Assembly: GCA_913777325.1 (NCBI GenBank)
Contig: CAJYSA010000013.1
Coordinates: 1 to 64,000, forward strand
Direction: 5' to 3'
From: an uncultured Sphingomonas sp.
GTDB taxonomy: Bacteria; Pseudomonadota; Alphaproteobacteria; Sphingomonadales; Sphingomonadaceae
DNA length: 64,000 nucleotides
In this document: positions 53,489 to 62,302 of the stretch, one piece after another
Layout: each line of letters opens with the position of its first letter
Numbering within the stretch: the first letter of the stretch is position 1
Translations under genes and position numbers: made by a program
Notes under the pieces: generated by a model
What the model was told of the DNA's origin: nothing
What the model saw: only the letters and a program-made list of their open reading frames with translations
Databases searched by the model: none

Positions 53489-54940
53489 GTGTCGGTGCGT
53501 GAGGAACCGCGCACCGCGATCATCGATATTGGCTCGAACTCCATCCGGCTGGTCGTGTATCAGGGGCCGGCGCGGCTTCCGACGATCCTGTTCAATGAAA
53601 AAGTGCTGGCAGGTTTGGGGCGTAGCCTCGCGGAATCAGGGTCAATTGATGCCCAGGCGATGGCTCTGGCGAAGACGGCGTTGCTGAGATTTGCGGCGTT
53701 GGCGGGGGCGATGGAGGTGACGTCGCTGCGCACGGTGGCGACCGCGGCGGTGCGTGACGCGAGCAATGGCGCGGAGCTGATCGCGGTGGCGCAAGCCGCT
53801 GGATTGCAAGTGGAAATCCTGCCCGGCGAGAAGGAAGCGGAGGCGGCGGGATATGGCGTCCTGTCGGGTATTCCGGATGCGGACGGTATCGTCGGGGATC
53901 TCGGCGGAGGTAGCCTGGAGCTGGTTCGGGTCCGAAAATCACAGCTTAGGGAGCGTGTTTCGTTCCCGTTGGGCGTGCTTCGGATCGCCGCGTTGCGCGA
54001 AAACGGCCGTTTGGACCGCCAAGTGCGCGCGATGCTGGAGGAGAGCGGCTGGCTGGGCGCCGGCCGCAACCTGCCGTTCTATCTGGTCGGCGGATCGTGG
54101 CGCGCGCTGGCACGGCTCGACATGGAGACAGTGCGCTACCCGCTGCCGGTGATCCATCAATATGCGATGAGCACCCAGACGGTGACGCGGCTGCGGCGGA
54201 CGTTGGCGCATGTCGGGAAGGCGCGGCTGAAGGACGTGCCCGGGTTGTCGTCCGGCCGGATCCCGACGCTTTCCGATGCGGCGGCGCTCCTGTCGGCGAT
54301 GCTGAAGCATCTGCGCAGCAGCGGCACGGTCGTGTCCGCCTATGGCCTGCGCGAAGGGCTGCTGTACGAAACGCTCACCCCGGCCCAGCGGCGTGAGGAT
54401 CCGTTGATCGTGGCGACCGCCGACGAAGGCCGGCGTAGCGGGCGCTTTCCCGAACATGGCGCGTTGCTGGACCGCTGGATCGCGCCCTTGTTCGCCGGAG
54501 ACCGGCCCGCCGAGGCGCGGCTGCGCGAGGCGGCATGCCATCTGGCCGATGTCGGCTGGCGCGCGAACCCGGATTTTCGGGCCGAGCGCGGGGTGGAGAT
54601 CGCGCTGCACGGCAATTGGGTGGCGATCGATGCGCGCGGCCGGGCGATGCTGGCGCAGGCATTGTGGACCGCGCTGGGCGGCGCGACGAACAGCCCGGAG
54701 CCGCTGCCCGCGCTGGCGGACGAGGCGGCGTTGCGGCGCGCGGTGCAATGGGGGCTGGCGATGCGGCTGGGCCAGCGGCTGAGCGGCGGATTGGCGGCGC
54801 CGCTGACCCGGTCAGGCGTGAGCGCCGCGAACGGCGTCGTGCGGCTGCAACCGGGTGATCCGGCACTGTACGGCGAGGCGGTGCAGAAGCGCCATCGCGC
54901 ATTGGCGGCGGCCATGGGCATGCAGGCCGACATCGGGTGA
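53489..54940 (+). CDS. ppx: Exopolyphosphatase / Ppx-GppA family
   Basis: A 483-residue phosphatase of the actin-like Ppx/GppA fold that trims polyphosphate and may degrade pppGpp. AIIDIGSNSIRLVVYQGP and IVGDLGGGSLELVRV are the phosphate-binding loops. The C-terminal part is the HD-like Ppx domain. GTG 53489 is the likely start, with AAGGGGG upstream; the frame opens at TTG 53453 inside the ppk end. It is the last gene of the DUF2066-hdaA-ppk-ppx run. Confidence 0.9.
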   Translation: MSVREEPRTAIIDIGSNSIRLVVYQGPARLPTILFNEKVLAGLGRSLAESGSIDAQAMALAKTALLRFAALAGAMEVTSLRTVATAAVRDASNGAELIAVAQAAGLQVEILPGEKEAEAAGYGVLSGIPDADGIVGDLGGGSLELVRVRKSQLRERVSFPLGVLRIAALRENGRLDRQVRAMLEESGWLGAGRNLPFYLVGGSWRALARLDMETVRYPLPVIHQYAMSTQTVTRLRRTLAHVGKARLKDVPGLSSGRIPTLSDAAALLSAMLKHLRSSGTVVSAYGLREGLLYETLTPAQRREDPLIVATADEGRRSGRFPEHGALLDRWIAPLFAGDRPAEARLREAACHLADVGWRANPDFRAERGVEIALHGNWVAIDARGRAMLAQALWTALGGATNSPEPLPALADEAALRRAVQWGLAMRLGQRLSGGLAAPLTRSGVSAANGVVRLQPGDPALYGEAVQKRHRALAAAMGMQADIG

Positions 54941-55037
54941 CCCGCATACCCGCGCGCGGGGCGGCGAGCGGGGCACATGACGGATCGCTCATGTTCCGGA
55001 CAGGCGACCGCGATTTCGCGCACGGCAGAGAGACGGC

Positions 55038-55415
55038 ATGAACGAATGGTCCACTCAAGTTTCGGCCGAGCGGAAAGGGCGCGTGCGGCCCGGCGCGGCG
55101 CTGGACGAGCGGATCTGCCGGCTGATCTGTCCGATCGCGGCGGCGATGGTGGGCGTGTGCCTGACCGGAATCGGACTGCTGCGCGTCGGCATCGCATGGG
55201 GGCGACGCGCCAGCTTCGCCGATGACCTGCTGGCGATCGATTCGCTGCTGTTCCTGATCGCCATGCTCGCATCGTATCTGGCGGTCCGCACCCCCGACGT
55301 GCGCCGCCGCGCCTACCTGCACCGATTGGAGCAGGTGGCGGATGCCACGTTCATCCTGGCGATGCTGCTGCTGACCGCCGCGTGCTTCGTCATCACCTAT
55401 GCAGTGAGCGCATAA
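55038..55415 (+). CDS. Small membrane protein of unknown function
   Basis: A 125-residue protein with a 25-residue polar N-terminus and three hydrophobic segments (IAAAMVGVCLTGIGLLRVG, DSLLFLIAMLASYLAV and FILAMLLLTAACFVITYAV). No motif I recognise. AGAGAGA lies upstream of the ATG. It stops two bases before the acvB start and is probably in that operon. Confidence 0.75.
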   Translation: MNEWSTQVSAERKGRVRPGAALDERICRLICPIAAAMVGVCLTGIGLLRVGIAWGRRASFADDLLAIDSLLFLIAMLASYLAVRTPDVRRRAYLHRLEQVADATFILAMLLLTAACFVITYAVSA

Positions 55416-55417
55416 AC

Positions 55418-56158
55418 ATGACCGAGGCGGGCCGGAGCGGATCACGCAATTGGTGGGCGATCGTGGCGGGCGGGATGACCGGCGCGATCCTGCTGCTGCT
55501 GGGTCTGGTCGGCTTCCTGGGCTATTTCGGCGGGCCGATCTATCGCGTCGCGCCGCCGCTGGCACCGACGCCCGCCGCGCAGCGCGGCACGGCGATCGTC
55601 TTCCTGTCCGGCGACATGGGGATCAACGCCGGCATGGGGCCGCGCCTGATCGACCGGCTACGGCGGCAGGGCCTGCCGGTGCTGGCGGTCAATTCACTGA
55701 CTGCCTTCGGCACGCGCCGCTCGCCGGCGCAAATCGAGGCGATCGTGGCCGAGGCGATCGTGCGCGCATTGGCGATGCCGGGCGCGCACAGGGTGGTGAT
55801 GATCGGGCAATCGTTCGGCGCCGACATGTTGCAGTTCAGCGCGACCGGGCTGCCGCCCGCGTTGCGGTCGCGCATCGGACGCATCGTGTTGCTGGTGCCG
55901 GGGAACACGTTGCTGTTCCAGGCGAGTCCGGGCGGCGTGCTGGACGGCGCGCCGGATGCCTCCGCCTTGCCCAGTGCGCGGCGAATCGACTGGGTGCCGC
56001 TGACCTGCATCCATGGCGTGGAAGAGACGCACAGCCTGTGCCCGGCACTGCACGGCGATAACGTGACGAACGTGCCGCTGCCCGGCGGCCATTTCCTGAA
56101 CTACGACATCCCGTTGATAACGCAGGCGCTGGATCGCGCGATCGACAACGGTCGCTGA
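55418..56158 (+). CDS. acvB: AcvB/VirJ-type protein, probable lysyl-PG hydrolase
   Basis: A 246-residue AcvB/VirJ family protein with one N-terminal membrane helix (GAILLLLGLVGFLGYFGG). The rest is a periplasmic alpha/beta hydrolase. AIVFLSGDMGINAGMGPRLI is the first-strand signature, VVMIGQSFGADMLQ holds the Ser nucleophile, and VPLPGGHFLNYDIPL holds the His. AcvB of Agrobacterium and AtvA of Rhizobium hydrolyse lysyl-phosphatidylglycerol and are encoded with the lpiA/mprF synthase, which fits mprF 524 bases on. The family is clear; the reaction is by analogy. Confidence 0.83.
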   Translation: MTEAGRSGSRNWWAIVAGGMTGAILLLLGLVGFLGYFGGPIYRVAPPLAPTPAAQRGTAIVFLSGDMGINAGMGPRLIDRLRRQGLPVLAVNSLTAFGTRRSPAQIEAIVAEAIVRALAMPGAHRVVMIGQSFGADMLQFSATGLPPALRSRIGRIVLLVPGNTLLFQASPGGVLDGAPDASALPSARRIDWVPLTCIHGVEETHSLCPALHGDNVTNVPLPGGHFLNYDIPLITQALDRAIDNGR

Positions 56159-56248
56159 GCCGTCATCTTCATTACGGATAATTCAGGCGGCGTCGAACCG
56201 CCGGCAATCCATTGACGCGCATAGCCGACGGATCACAGGGAATAACAT

Positions 56249-56689
56249 ATGTCGATCTTTCGTCTTGCCGCGACCGCGGCCGCATTGATGCTGTCCGCCG
56301 TTCCGGCGCTGGCGCAGCCGCAGGCCGCGCCATCATCCAACCCGATCTACGGCATCTGGATGAACCCCTATAACAGCGTCGCGGTGCGCACCGGGCCGTG
56401 TGGCGACCGGCTGTGCGGCTGGATCGTATGGGCGAACCAGGAGGCGCAGAACGACGCGCGCGACGGCGGTACGCCGAAGCTGATCGGCACCGCGCTGCTG
56501 GAAAACTATCGCGCCGACAAGCCGGGCAACTGGTCGGGCACCGTCTTCATCCCGGATATGAACCGGCGCTTCTACTCGATCATCCAGCATGTCGGGCCCG
56601 ACGAGATGAAGGTAAAGGGCTGCATCCTAGGCGGGCTGCTGTGCAAATCGCAATTGTGGCACCGGATCTCGGACGTGCCCCATGCGTGA
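56249..56689 (+). CDS. Exported DUF2147 protein
   Basis: A 146-residue exported protein. A signal peptide ends at PALAQ. NPIYGIWMNPYNSVAVRTGP and LCGWIVWANQEAQNDAR match the opening of DUF2147, a small secreted beta-barrel family without known activity. Four Cys may pair. It overlaps mprF by 8 bases, so it belongs to the acvB-mprF operon. Confidence 0.82.
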   Translation: MSIFRLAATAAALMLSAVPALAQPQAAPSSNPIYGIWMNPYNSVAVRTGPCGDRLCGWIVWANQEAQNDARDGGTPKLIGTALLENYRADKPGNWSGTVFIPDMNRRFYSIIQHVGPDEMKVKGCILGGLLCKSQLWHRISDVPHA

Positions 56690-59252
56690 ATGGCGCGCGC
56701 GGCTGGCGCGACATCGCACCGCGCTGTCGCTGGTCGCGGTGCTGGTGCTGATCGCGCTCGGTTTCGCGGCGATGCAGCAACTGACGCGGGAACTGCATTT
56801 CTCGCAGGTTCGGGCCGCGCTGCACGCGCTGTCGCCGTGGCAGGTGGCCGCCTCGATCGCGTTTACCGCGCTCAGTTACCTGACGCTCACCGGCTATGAC
56901 GTGCTGGCGTTGCGGATCATCGGGCGCCCGCTGCCATGGCGGACCGCGGCCCTGGGATCGTTCACCAGCTACACGTTGAGCCACAACCTGGGTCTGTCGC
57001 TGCTGACCGGGGGGTCGGCGCGCTATCGCATCTATACCGCCGCCGGGCTGGACGGGCCGGATGTGGCGCGCGTCATCGGGATCGCCAGCGCGACCTTCTG
57101 GAGCGGCGTGGTCACCGTCGCGTCGGTCGCGCTGCTGGCGCGCACGGGCCCGATCGACCTGGCGGGGATCACGATTCCGGCTGCGCTGTCGCATGGAGTC
57201 GCGGCGGCGGTGCTGGTGGCGGTGGCGGCGGTGGTGATGCTGTGCGGCAACGCCAGCGGGCCGCTGCGCATCTGGCGACTGAGCGTGCCGCTGCCCAGCG
57301 TCGGGCAGGCACTGGCGCAGATCGGGCTGGCGGTGCTGGACACCGGCGCGGCGGCGGCGGCGCTGTTCGTGCTGGTGCAGGGCGCGGACCCCGCGCTGCT
57401 CCCCGCGTTCATCCTGGCCTATGCGCTGGGCATCGTCGCGGCGGTGCTGGCCCATGTGCCCGGCGGAATCGGCGTGTTCGAGGCGGTGGTGCTGGCGGTG
57501 TTGCCGGGCGACCGATCGGTCGCGTTCGCGGCGCTGATCGCGTATCGCGTGATCTATTACCTGTTGCCGCTCGCGGTGGCGGTGGCGATCCTGGCGTGGC
57601 GCGAGGGCATGCGGCGGCGCCACCTGCTAAATCATCCGCTGTCATCGCGGCTGTTGCGTGACGGTCGGGCGGTGGCGAACGGTATCGCGCCGCTGGCGCT
57701 GACCGCCGCGACCTTCATGGGCGGGGCGATGCTGCTCCTTTCGGGTTCGCTGCCGTCGCTGCACCATCGCATGGGCGTGCTCTCCCGGATCGTGCCGCTG
57801 CCGTTCATCGAGGCGAGCCATATCGCCGCCAGCCTGGTGGGCACGGGGTTGCTGCTGCTGGCGCCGGGATTGTACCGGCGGCTGGACGGCGCGTTCGTCG
57901 CCACGCGCGCCTTGTTGCTGGCGGGCGCGGCCTTCTCGCTGGCCAAGGGCATCGATTACGAGGAGGCGACCGCCTGCCTGACGCTGGCGGCGATGCTGCA
58001 ATGGACGCGGGGTGCCTTCTACCGCCGTACCGCCCTGACGCAGATCCGCTGGTCGGCGGGGTGGATGTCGGCGGTGCTGGTGGTGCTGGCGGCGGCGGTG
58101 TGGATCGGCTTGTTCGCCTACCGCCGCGTTCCCTATGCCGACGACCTGTGGTGGCGGTTCGCGTTGAAGGGCGATGCGCCGCGCTTCCTGCGCGCCACAC
58201 TGGCGGCGACGGTGGCGCTGGCGGTCGCGCTGGTGTGGCGGTGGATGTCGCCACCGCGCCCGCTGCCCGCGCAACACGCCGATCCGGCGGCGGTGGCGCA
58301 TGTGCTGGCGCTGGCCGATCGCACCGACTCGATGCTGGCGACGATCGGGGACAAGCGCTTCCTGTTCGCCGAATCGGGCGATGCGATGCTGATGTACCAG
58401 GTGCGTGGCGCGAGCTGGATCGTGATGGGCGATCCGATCGGCGAGCGCGACGACTGGCCCGAATTGCTGTGGCGAATCCGCGACAAGGCGGATCAGGCGC
58501 AGGGGCGGCTGCTGCTCTATCAGGTGACCGGCCCGGTGCTGGAGCTGGCGATCGGCATGGGCCTGCACGTCATCAAATATGGCGAGGAGGCGGTGATCGA
58601 CCTCCCGGACTTCACGCTGGAGACGCCACGGCTGCGTTCGGTGCGCAAGGCGGAACGCGCGGCGGCGCGCCGCAACTTGTCGTTCCGGATCGTGCCGGCG
58701 GCGGCGGTGGCGGTGGTGCTCGACGAACTCCAGGCGATTTCCGATGAATGGATGCGTGCTAAGGATCAGGCCGAAAAGAGCTTCAGCTTGGGGCATTTCA
58801 ACCGCGATTACCTGCAACGCTCCGACGTGGCGCTGGTGATGGAGGGCGAGCGCATCGTGGCGTTCGCGAATCTGTGGCTGACCGCCAATCATGAGGAAGC
58901 GTCGGTCGACCTGATGCGGCATCGCGACGATGCACCGCACGGCACGATGGACTATCTGTTCGTCAACATCCTGACTTGGGCCAAGGAGCGCGGATATCGC
59001 CGCTTCTCGTTGGGGATCGCGCCGCTGTCAGGAATTTCGGGGCGGCGACTGGCACCGGCCTGGGCGCGCGCGGCATCGCTGGTGTTCCACCATGGCGAGC
59101 GGCTGTACGGCTTTCGCGGCCTGCGCAGTTACAAGGAGAAGTTCGCGCCGCGGTGGGAGCCGCGCTACATCGCGGGGCCAAGGGGGATCGCGATGATCCG
59201 CACGCTGCGCGACCTGTCGCGATTGATCGGGCACGCACCCGCGGAGTCGTGA
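56682..59252 (+). CDS. mprF: Lysyl-phosphatidylglycerol synthase/flippase MprF
   Basis: An 856-residue two-part protein. Residues 1 to about 510 are a bundle of about 14 membrane helices (flippase), with GSFTSYTLSHNLGLSLLTGG and AHVPGGIGVFEAVVLAVLPG. The C-terminal cytoplasmic domain (DUF2156, from about 540) transfers an amino acid from tRNA to phosphatidylglycerol. It contains AESGDAMLMYQVRGASWIVM, DLMRHRDDAPHGTMDYLFVN and the final YGFRGLRSYKEKFAPRWEPR. It reduces the negative charge of the membrane and raises resistance to cationic peptides. Lysine is the usual donor; alanine is possible. Confidence 0.92.
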   Translation: MREWRARLARHRTALSLVAVLVLIALGFAAMQQLTRELHFSQVRAALHALSPWQVAASIAFTALSYLTLTGYDVLALRIIGRPLPWRTAALGSFTSYTLSHNLGLSLLTGGSARYRIYTAAGLDGPDVARVIGIASATFWSGVVTVASVALLARTGPIDLAGITIPAALSHGVAAAVLVAVAAVVMLCGNASGPLRIWRLSVPLPSVGQALAQIGLAVLDTGAAAAALFVLVQGADPALLPAFILAYALGIVAAVLAHVPGGIGVFEAVVLAVLPGDRSVAFAALIAYRVIYYLLPLAVAVAILAWREGMRRRHLLNHPLSSRLLRDGRAVANGIAPLALTAATFMGGAMLLLSGSLPSLHHRMGVLSRIVPLPFIEASHIAASLVGTGLLLLAPGLYRRLDGAFVATRALLLAGAAFSLAKGIDYEEATACLTLAAMLQWTRGAFYRRTALTQIRWSAGWMSAVLVVLAAAVWIGLFAYRRVPYADDLWWRFALKGDAPRFLRATLAATVALAVALVWRWMSPPRPLPAQHADPAAVAHVLALADRTDSMLATIGDKRFLFAESGDAMLMYQVRGASWIVMGDPIGERDDWPELLWRIRDKADQAQGRLLLYQVTGPVLELAIGMGLHVIKYGEEAVIDLPDFTLETPRLRSVRKAERAAARRNLSFRIVPAAAVAVVLDELQAISDEWMRAKDQAEKSFSLGHFNRDYLQRSDVALVMEGERIVAFANLWLTANHEEASVDLMRHRDDAPHGTMDYLFVNILTWAKERGYRRFSLGIAPLSGISGRRLAPAWARAASLVFHHGERLYGFRGLRSYKEKFAPRWEPRYIAGPRGIAMIRTLRDLSRLIGHAPAES

Positions 59253-59280
59253 GCGACTCCGCGAGCGGGTGGCCGGTCGA

Positions 59281-59622
59281 TCAGTCCTTCTTCGCGGTGA
59301 GATGCGCGCTGAGGAACTTGTTCATTTCGAACATGCTGGCCGACTTCTTGCCGAAGATCTTCTCCAGCTTGTCGTCGGCGTTGATCTGACGCCGGTCCTT
59401 GGCGTCCTGCAGATCGTGCTTCTTGATATACTCCCAGACCTTGCTGACGACCTCGCTGCGCGGCAGGTCGTTCTTGCCGACGATCTCGGCCAGGTCGGCG
59501 GACGGGGTGACCGGGGCGGTGATGCCGCCGCGCGCGCCGCCGGCGGGCTTGCCGGTGGTCTTGACCTTCTTTTCCGCAGCCTTGGTCTCGTCCTTGCCGC
59601 GCTTCTCCGCAGACTTCGCCAT
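59281..59622 (-). CDS. SWIB/MDM2-domain protein
   Basis: A 113-residue protein with a 35-residue Lys/Ala-rich basic tail followed by one SWIB domain. The domain reads LAEIVGKNDLPRSEVVSKVW, EYIKKHDLQDAKDRRQINAD and ends FEMNKFLSAHL. In eukaryotes SWIB is part of chromatin remodellers; the bacterial role is unknown, but DNA or nucleoid association is a reasonable guess given the tail. GAAGGGAG precedes ATG 59622. It converges on mprF. Confidence 0.9.
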   Translation of the reverse strand: MAKSAEKRGKDETKAAEKKVKTTGKPAGGARGGITAPVTPSADLAEIVGKNDLPRSEVVSKVWEYIKKHDLQDAKDRRQINADDKLEKIFGKKSASMFEMNKFLSAHLTAKKD

Positions 59623-59776
59623 ATAGAGCTCCCTTCGTGAACAGCGGACGAATGGCGCAACACCGGGGTGCGGCGCAAGTTCATCGTCGACAGGCCTTAT
59701 CAGGCGTTTTTCGCGCGTCCACAAGCAAGCGCGCGCATCAAGGTCGCAACCGGCGCTCCTCCCGGCGTATGCGCGG

Positions 59777-60475
59777 CTATCGCGCGGTCAGTTGCGCCCA
59801 GATCGGCAGATGGTCCGAGGCGACGCGCGCGGCGGCCGACTGGTGCACGCCGCAGGCCGCCACGTGCAGGTCGTGCGAGACCATGATCCGGTCCAGCCGC
59901 GCGATCGGGCGGCGCGCGTGGAAGCTGGGGCCGGTCTCGGCGAAGCGGAACGTCGCGCCGAAATCGCGCAGGCAGCCGGCGGCGCGCGTCCATTCGTTGA
60001 GGTCGCCCATCATCACCGTCGGCATCGCCTGCGCGCTGGCGGCGACATGCGTCAGGATCGCGGCGGCCTGGCGCCGACGCCACAGCCCCGACAGGTCGAG
60101 GTGCATGCCCACGACGCGCACCGTCGTGCCCGCGATCGCGACGTCCGCCATCACCGCGCCACGCGGCTCCAGCGCGGGCAGGTGAAGTTGCTCGCAATCG
60201 AGAACCCGCGCCGATTTGCGCACCAGAATCGCATTGCCGTGCCAGCCCATGCTGGAGGCGCGCATGCCCAGCCCGACCGGCTGCCAGTCGCTATGCTCCT
60301 CCAGCAGGTGCGCGGTGAGCACGGCGGCACGCTGTCCGAAGCGGCGATCCGCCTCTTGCAGCGCGACGATATCGGCGTCGATCTCGCGAAGCACCTGAAG
60401 GATGCGGTCGGGATTGCGGCGGCGATCGGTGCCGATCGCCTTGCGCATGTTGTAGCTGGCGACTTTCAACATCAT
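59777..60475 (-). CDS. Endonuclease/exonuclease/phosphatase-fold protein
   Basis: A 232-residue EEP-superfamily hydrolase. MLKVASYNMRKAIGTDRRRN, VALQEADRR (metal Glu), VVGMHLDLSG, TVMMGDLNEWTRA (Asp-x-Asn) and VASDHLPIWAQL (Asp-His) give the whole set of active-site residues. Targets of such enzymes range from DNA to lipids such as sphingomyelin or cardiolipin. No signal peptide is seen with the start at 60475 or 60472. Divergent from the acyltransferase. Confidence 0.85.
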   Translation of the reverse strand: MMLKVASYNMRKAIGTDRRRNPDRILQVLREIDADIVALQEADRRFGQRAAVLTAHLLEEHSDWQPVGLGMRASSMGWHGNAILVRKSARVLDCEQLHLPALEPRGAVMADVAIAGTTVRVVGMHLDLSGLWRRRQAAAILTHVAASAQAMPTVMMGDLNEWTRAAGCLRDFGATFRFAETGPSFHARRPIARLDRIMVSHDLHVAACGVHQSAAARVASDHLPIWAQLTAR

Positions 60476-60564
60476 TGCCCCTGCGCAACGGACGACGGGC
60501 GTCAGCGGTTGCAGGGTGACGCACATCGTGGAAAAGCGAGGCCGACAGGGCAGGGGACGACACG

Positions 60565-61107
60565 ATGATCCGGGCGACAGGCAGGGCGGTGTGGGTGGCG
60601 ATCGTCAACGCGGTGGCCGCGCATCTGCCCGACGATCCCTATACCTCACGGCTTCGCGCGCACCTCTACCGCTTGCTGCGCACGCGGGTGGGACGCGCGC
60701 CGACGATGAAGGGCGGGACACGGGTCAACGGCTACGGGCTGCGGATCGGCGACCGGGTGTTCGTCAACCGGCATTGCTATTTCGACCTGAGCGCGCCCGT
60801 CGACCTGGGCAACGATGTGGTGGTGGGGCACCACACGTTCTTCGTGACCGCCAGCCACGAGATCGGCGACGCGCGGCGCCGCGCGGGCGCGGTGAAGCCG
60901 GCGCCGATCGTCGTCGAGGACGGGGTGTGGATCGGTTGCCGCAGCACGATCCTGCCGGGCGTGCGGCTGGGGCGCGGCAGCGTGATCGCCGCCGGATCGA
61001 TGGTGGTGCGCGACGTGCCCGCCAACACGCTGGTCGGGGGCGTGCCGGCGCGGGAGCTGCGGCGGCTGGATGCGGCAGACGGCACGGCTGGCGCGGAGGC
61101 GTCGTAA
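60565..61107 (+). CDS. Hexapeptide-repeat acyltransferase
   Basis: A 180-residue left-handed beta-helix acyltransferase of the WcaF/maltose-acetyltransferase type. Imperfect hexad repeats run from [18 protein letters not shown] to [20 protein letters not shown] and end [11 protein letters not shown]. The catalytic His is probably the one in [12 protein letters not shown]. It probably O-acetylates a sugar of an exopolysaccharide or lipopolysaccharide, but no glycan cluster is adjacent. Terminator not clear; the 168-base gap that follows ends in a T-rich TTGTTTTT at 61147 with no stem. Confidence 0.82.
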   Translation: MIRATGRAVWVAIVNAVAAHLPDDPYTSRLRAHLYRLLRTRVGRAPTMKGGTRVNGYGLRIGDRVFVNRHCYFDLSAPVDLGNDVVVGHHTFFVTASHEIGDARRRAGAVKPAPIVVEDGVWIGCRSTILPGVRLGRGSVIAAGSMVVRDVPANTLVGGVPARELRRLDAADGTAGAEAS

Positions 61108-61275
61108 ATTGGGCTGGACGGGGGAGCGCACCCGCCGAGATAAAACCTTGTTTTTGTGCGAGCATTGCAACACTACGTCACAATGACGTCGGCGCCGCAC
61201 TCGTTGAACGAACCAGATCGCGCCCGGACATCCGGACGGTCCGGGTGAGCGGCGCCCCCGACGGCGACCCGATGC

Positions 61276-62154
61276 GTGCCGGCGCGTAGACCGCTACGCC
61301 GCAGGCTGCTTCAGCTAGGCAGCCTGGTACGGCATCCCGGCGATCAGATCCGGCTACGACGTGCGCTGGCCGCCCCGCGTGGGGCGGGGGCCAGCGCGCC
61401 GAACACTTCCTACAAATATGTCGGCCAGTATCTCGCCGCCGCGTTGACGACACGCGCGCGCCTTGCCGCGATCGTCCACCATTACGAGCACGTCGCGCGC
61501 CTTGCCGCGATCAGCGGTGGGGAAGTGTGGCGCCGACCATTCGCGCTGTGGGAACACGAGGATTCGCAGGGGCGCCGCCATGTCGTGACGCTCCAGCCCG
61601 CCGAACTCGCGCCGATGGAGGGCGAATCCGAGCTGGTGTTCAGCCTGGAGGGCAAACGGCTGTACACGCTGACCTTCGGCTTCGTCAGCGGGGCGATCAT
61701 CGGCGCGGTCGACCAGCCGCTGCTCTTCGTCGGCGGGTTGCAGGGGGCGTATTTCGCGCGCGAGGAATTGCGGTACGCCGCGAAAGCCAATGGCGAGATC
61801 GCCGCGCCGACGCTGCTCCTGCTCGCGGCGGCGGCGCTCGCCGAAGCGCTCGGCATTTCGCGGCTCGCCGGTCCGTCCACCCGGACGCAGGCGTCGGCGG
61901 CCTATGTGGTGGACGGGCGATCCAGCTCGCTCGACTATGACGAATTATGGCTTGGCCTCGGCGGCGAGGCGACGGCGTGCGACTTTTTCGTGGTCGACCT
62001 ATCGCGCGGGGAAGCCGAGGACGCCGAGATCACGGGCGGTCACCGCTCGCGCACGCGTCGCCGGCGGCGGCTACGCGCAGCGTTGCGGGCCCGGATGCTG
62101 GCGACGATCCAGTCAGCGTTTAATCCGCCGGCAGGCGAACGACTGACGGGTTAG
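61276..62154 (+). CDS. VirK/YbjX (DUF535) family protein
   Basis: A 292-residue DUF535 protein. YKYVGQYLAAALTTRARLAA then IVHHYEHVARL is the family opening, and GKRLYTLTFGFVSG, VGGLQGAYF and a later LDYDELWLGLGGEA follow. YbjX and VirK are linked to envelope resistance to antimicrobial peptides; the activity is not known. The start is GTG 61276; no strong ribosome-binding site is visible. It lies 2 kb after mprF, another cationic-peptide factor. Confidence 0.78.
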   Translation: MPARRPLRRRLLQLGSLVRHPGDQIRLRRALAAPRGAGASAPNTSYKYVGQYLAAALTTRARLAAIVHHYEHVARLAAISGGEVWRRPFALWEHEDSQGRRHVVTLQPAELAPMEGESELVFSLEGKRLYTLTFGFVSGAIIGAVDQPLLFVGGLQGAYFAREELRYAAKANGEIAAPTLLLLAAAALAEALGISRLAGPSTRTQASAAYVVDGRSSSLDYDELWLGLGGEATACDFFVVDLSRGEAEDAEITGGHRSRTRRRRRLRAALRARMLATIQSAFNPPAGERLTG

Positions 62155-62200
62155 CCCGCCAGCGAATGATCGGGAAACGGGCGCGAACGGCGGATGACGA

Positions 62201-62276
62201 TGGTGCCGGTTGCAGGGATCGAACCCGCGACCTTCGGTTTACAAAACCGCTGCTCTACCAGCTGAGCTAAACCGGC
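62201..62276 (-). tRNA. tRNA-Thr (anticodon TGT)
   Basis: On the minus strand the acceptor is GCCGGTT / AACCGGC with A and an encoded CCA. The D arm is GCTC-AGCTGGTA-GAGC, the anticodon loop reads TTTGTAA (TGT), and the T arm is CGCGGGTTCGATCCCTG-like. It is 76 bases long and lies between the VirK gene and the DUF429-like gene. Confidence 0.95.
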
Positions 62277-62302
62277 CAGCCATCGCGTGCGCCCTCCATG
62301 CG

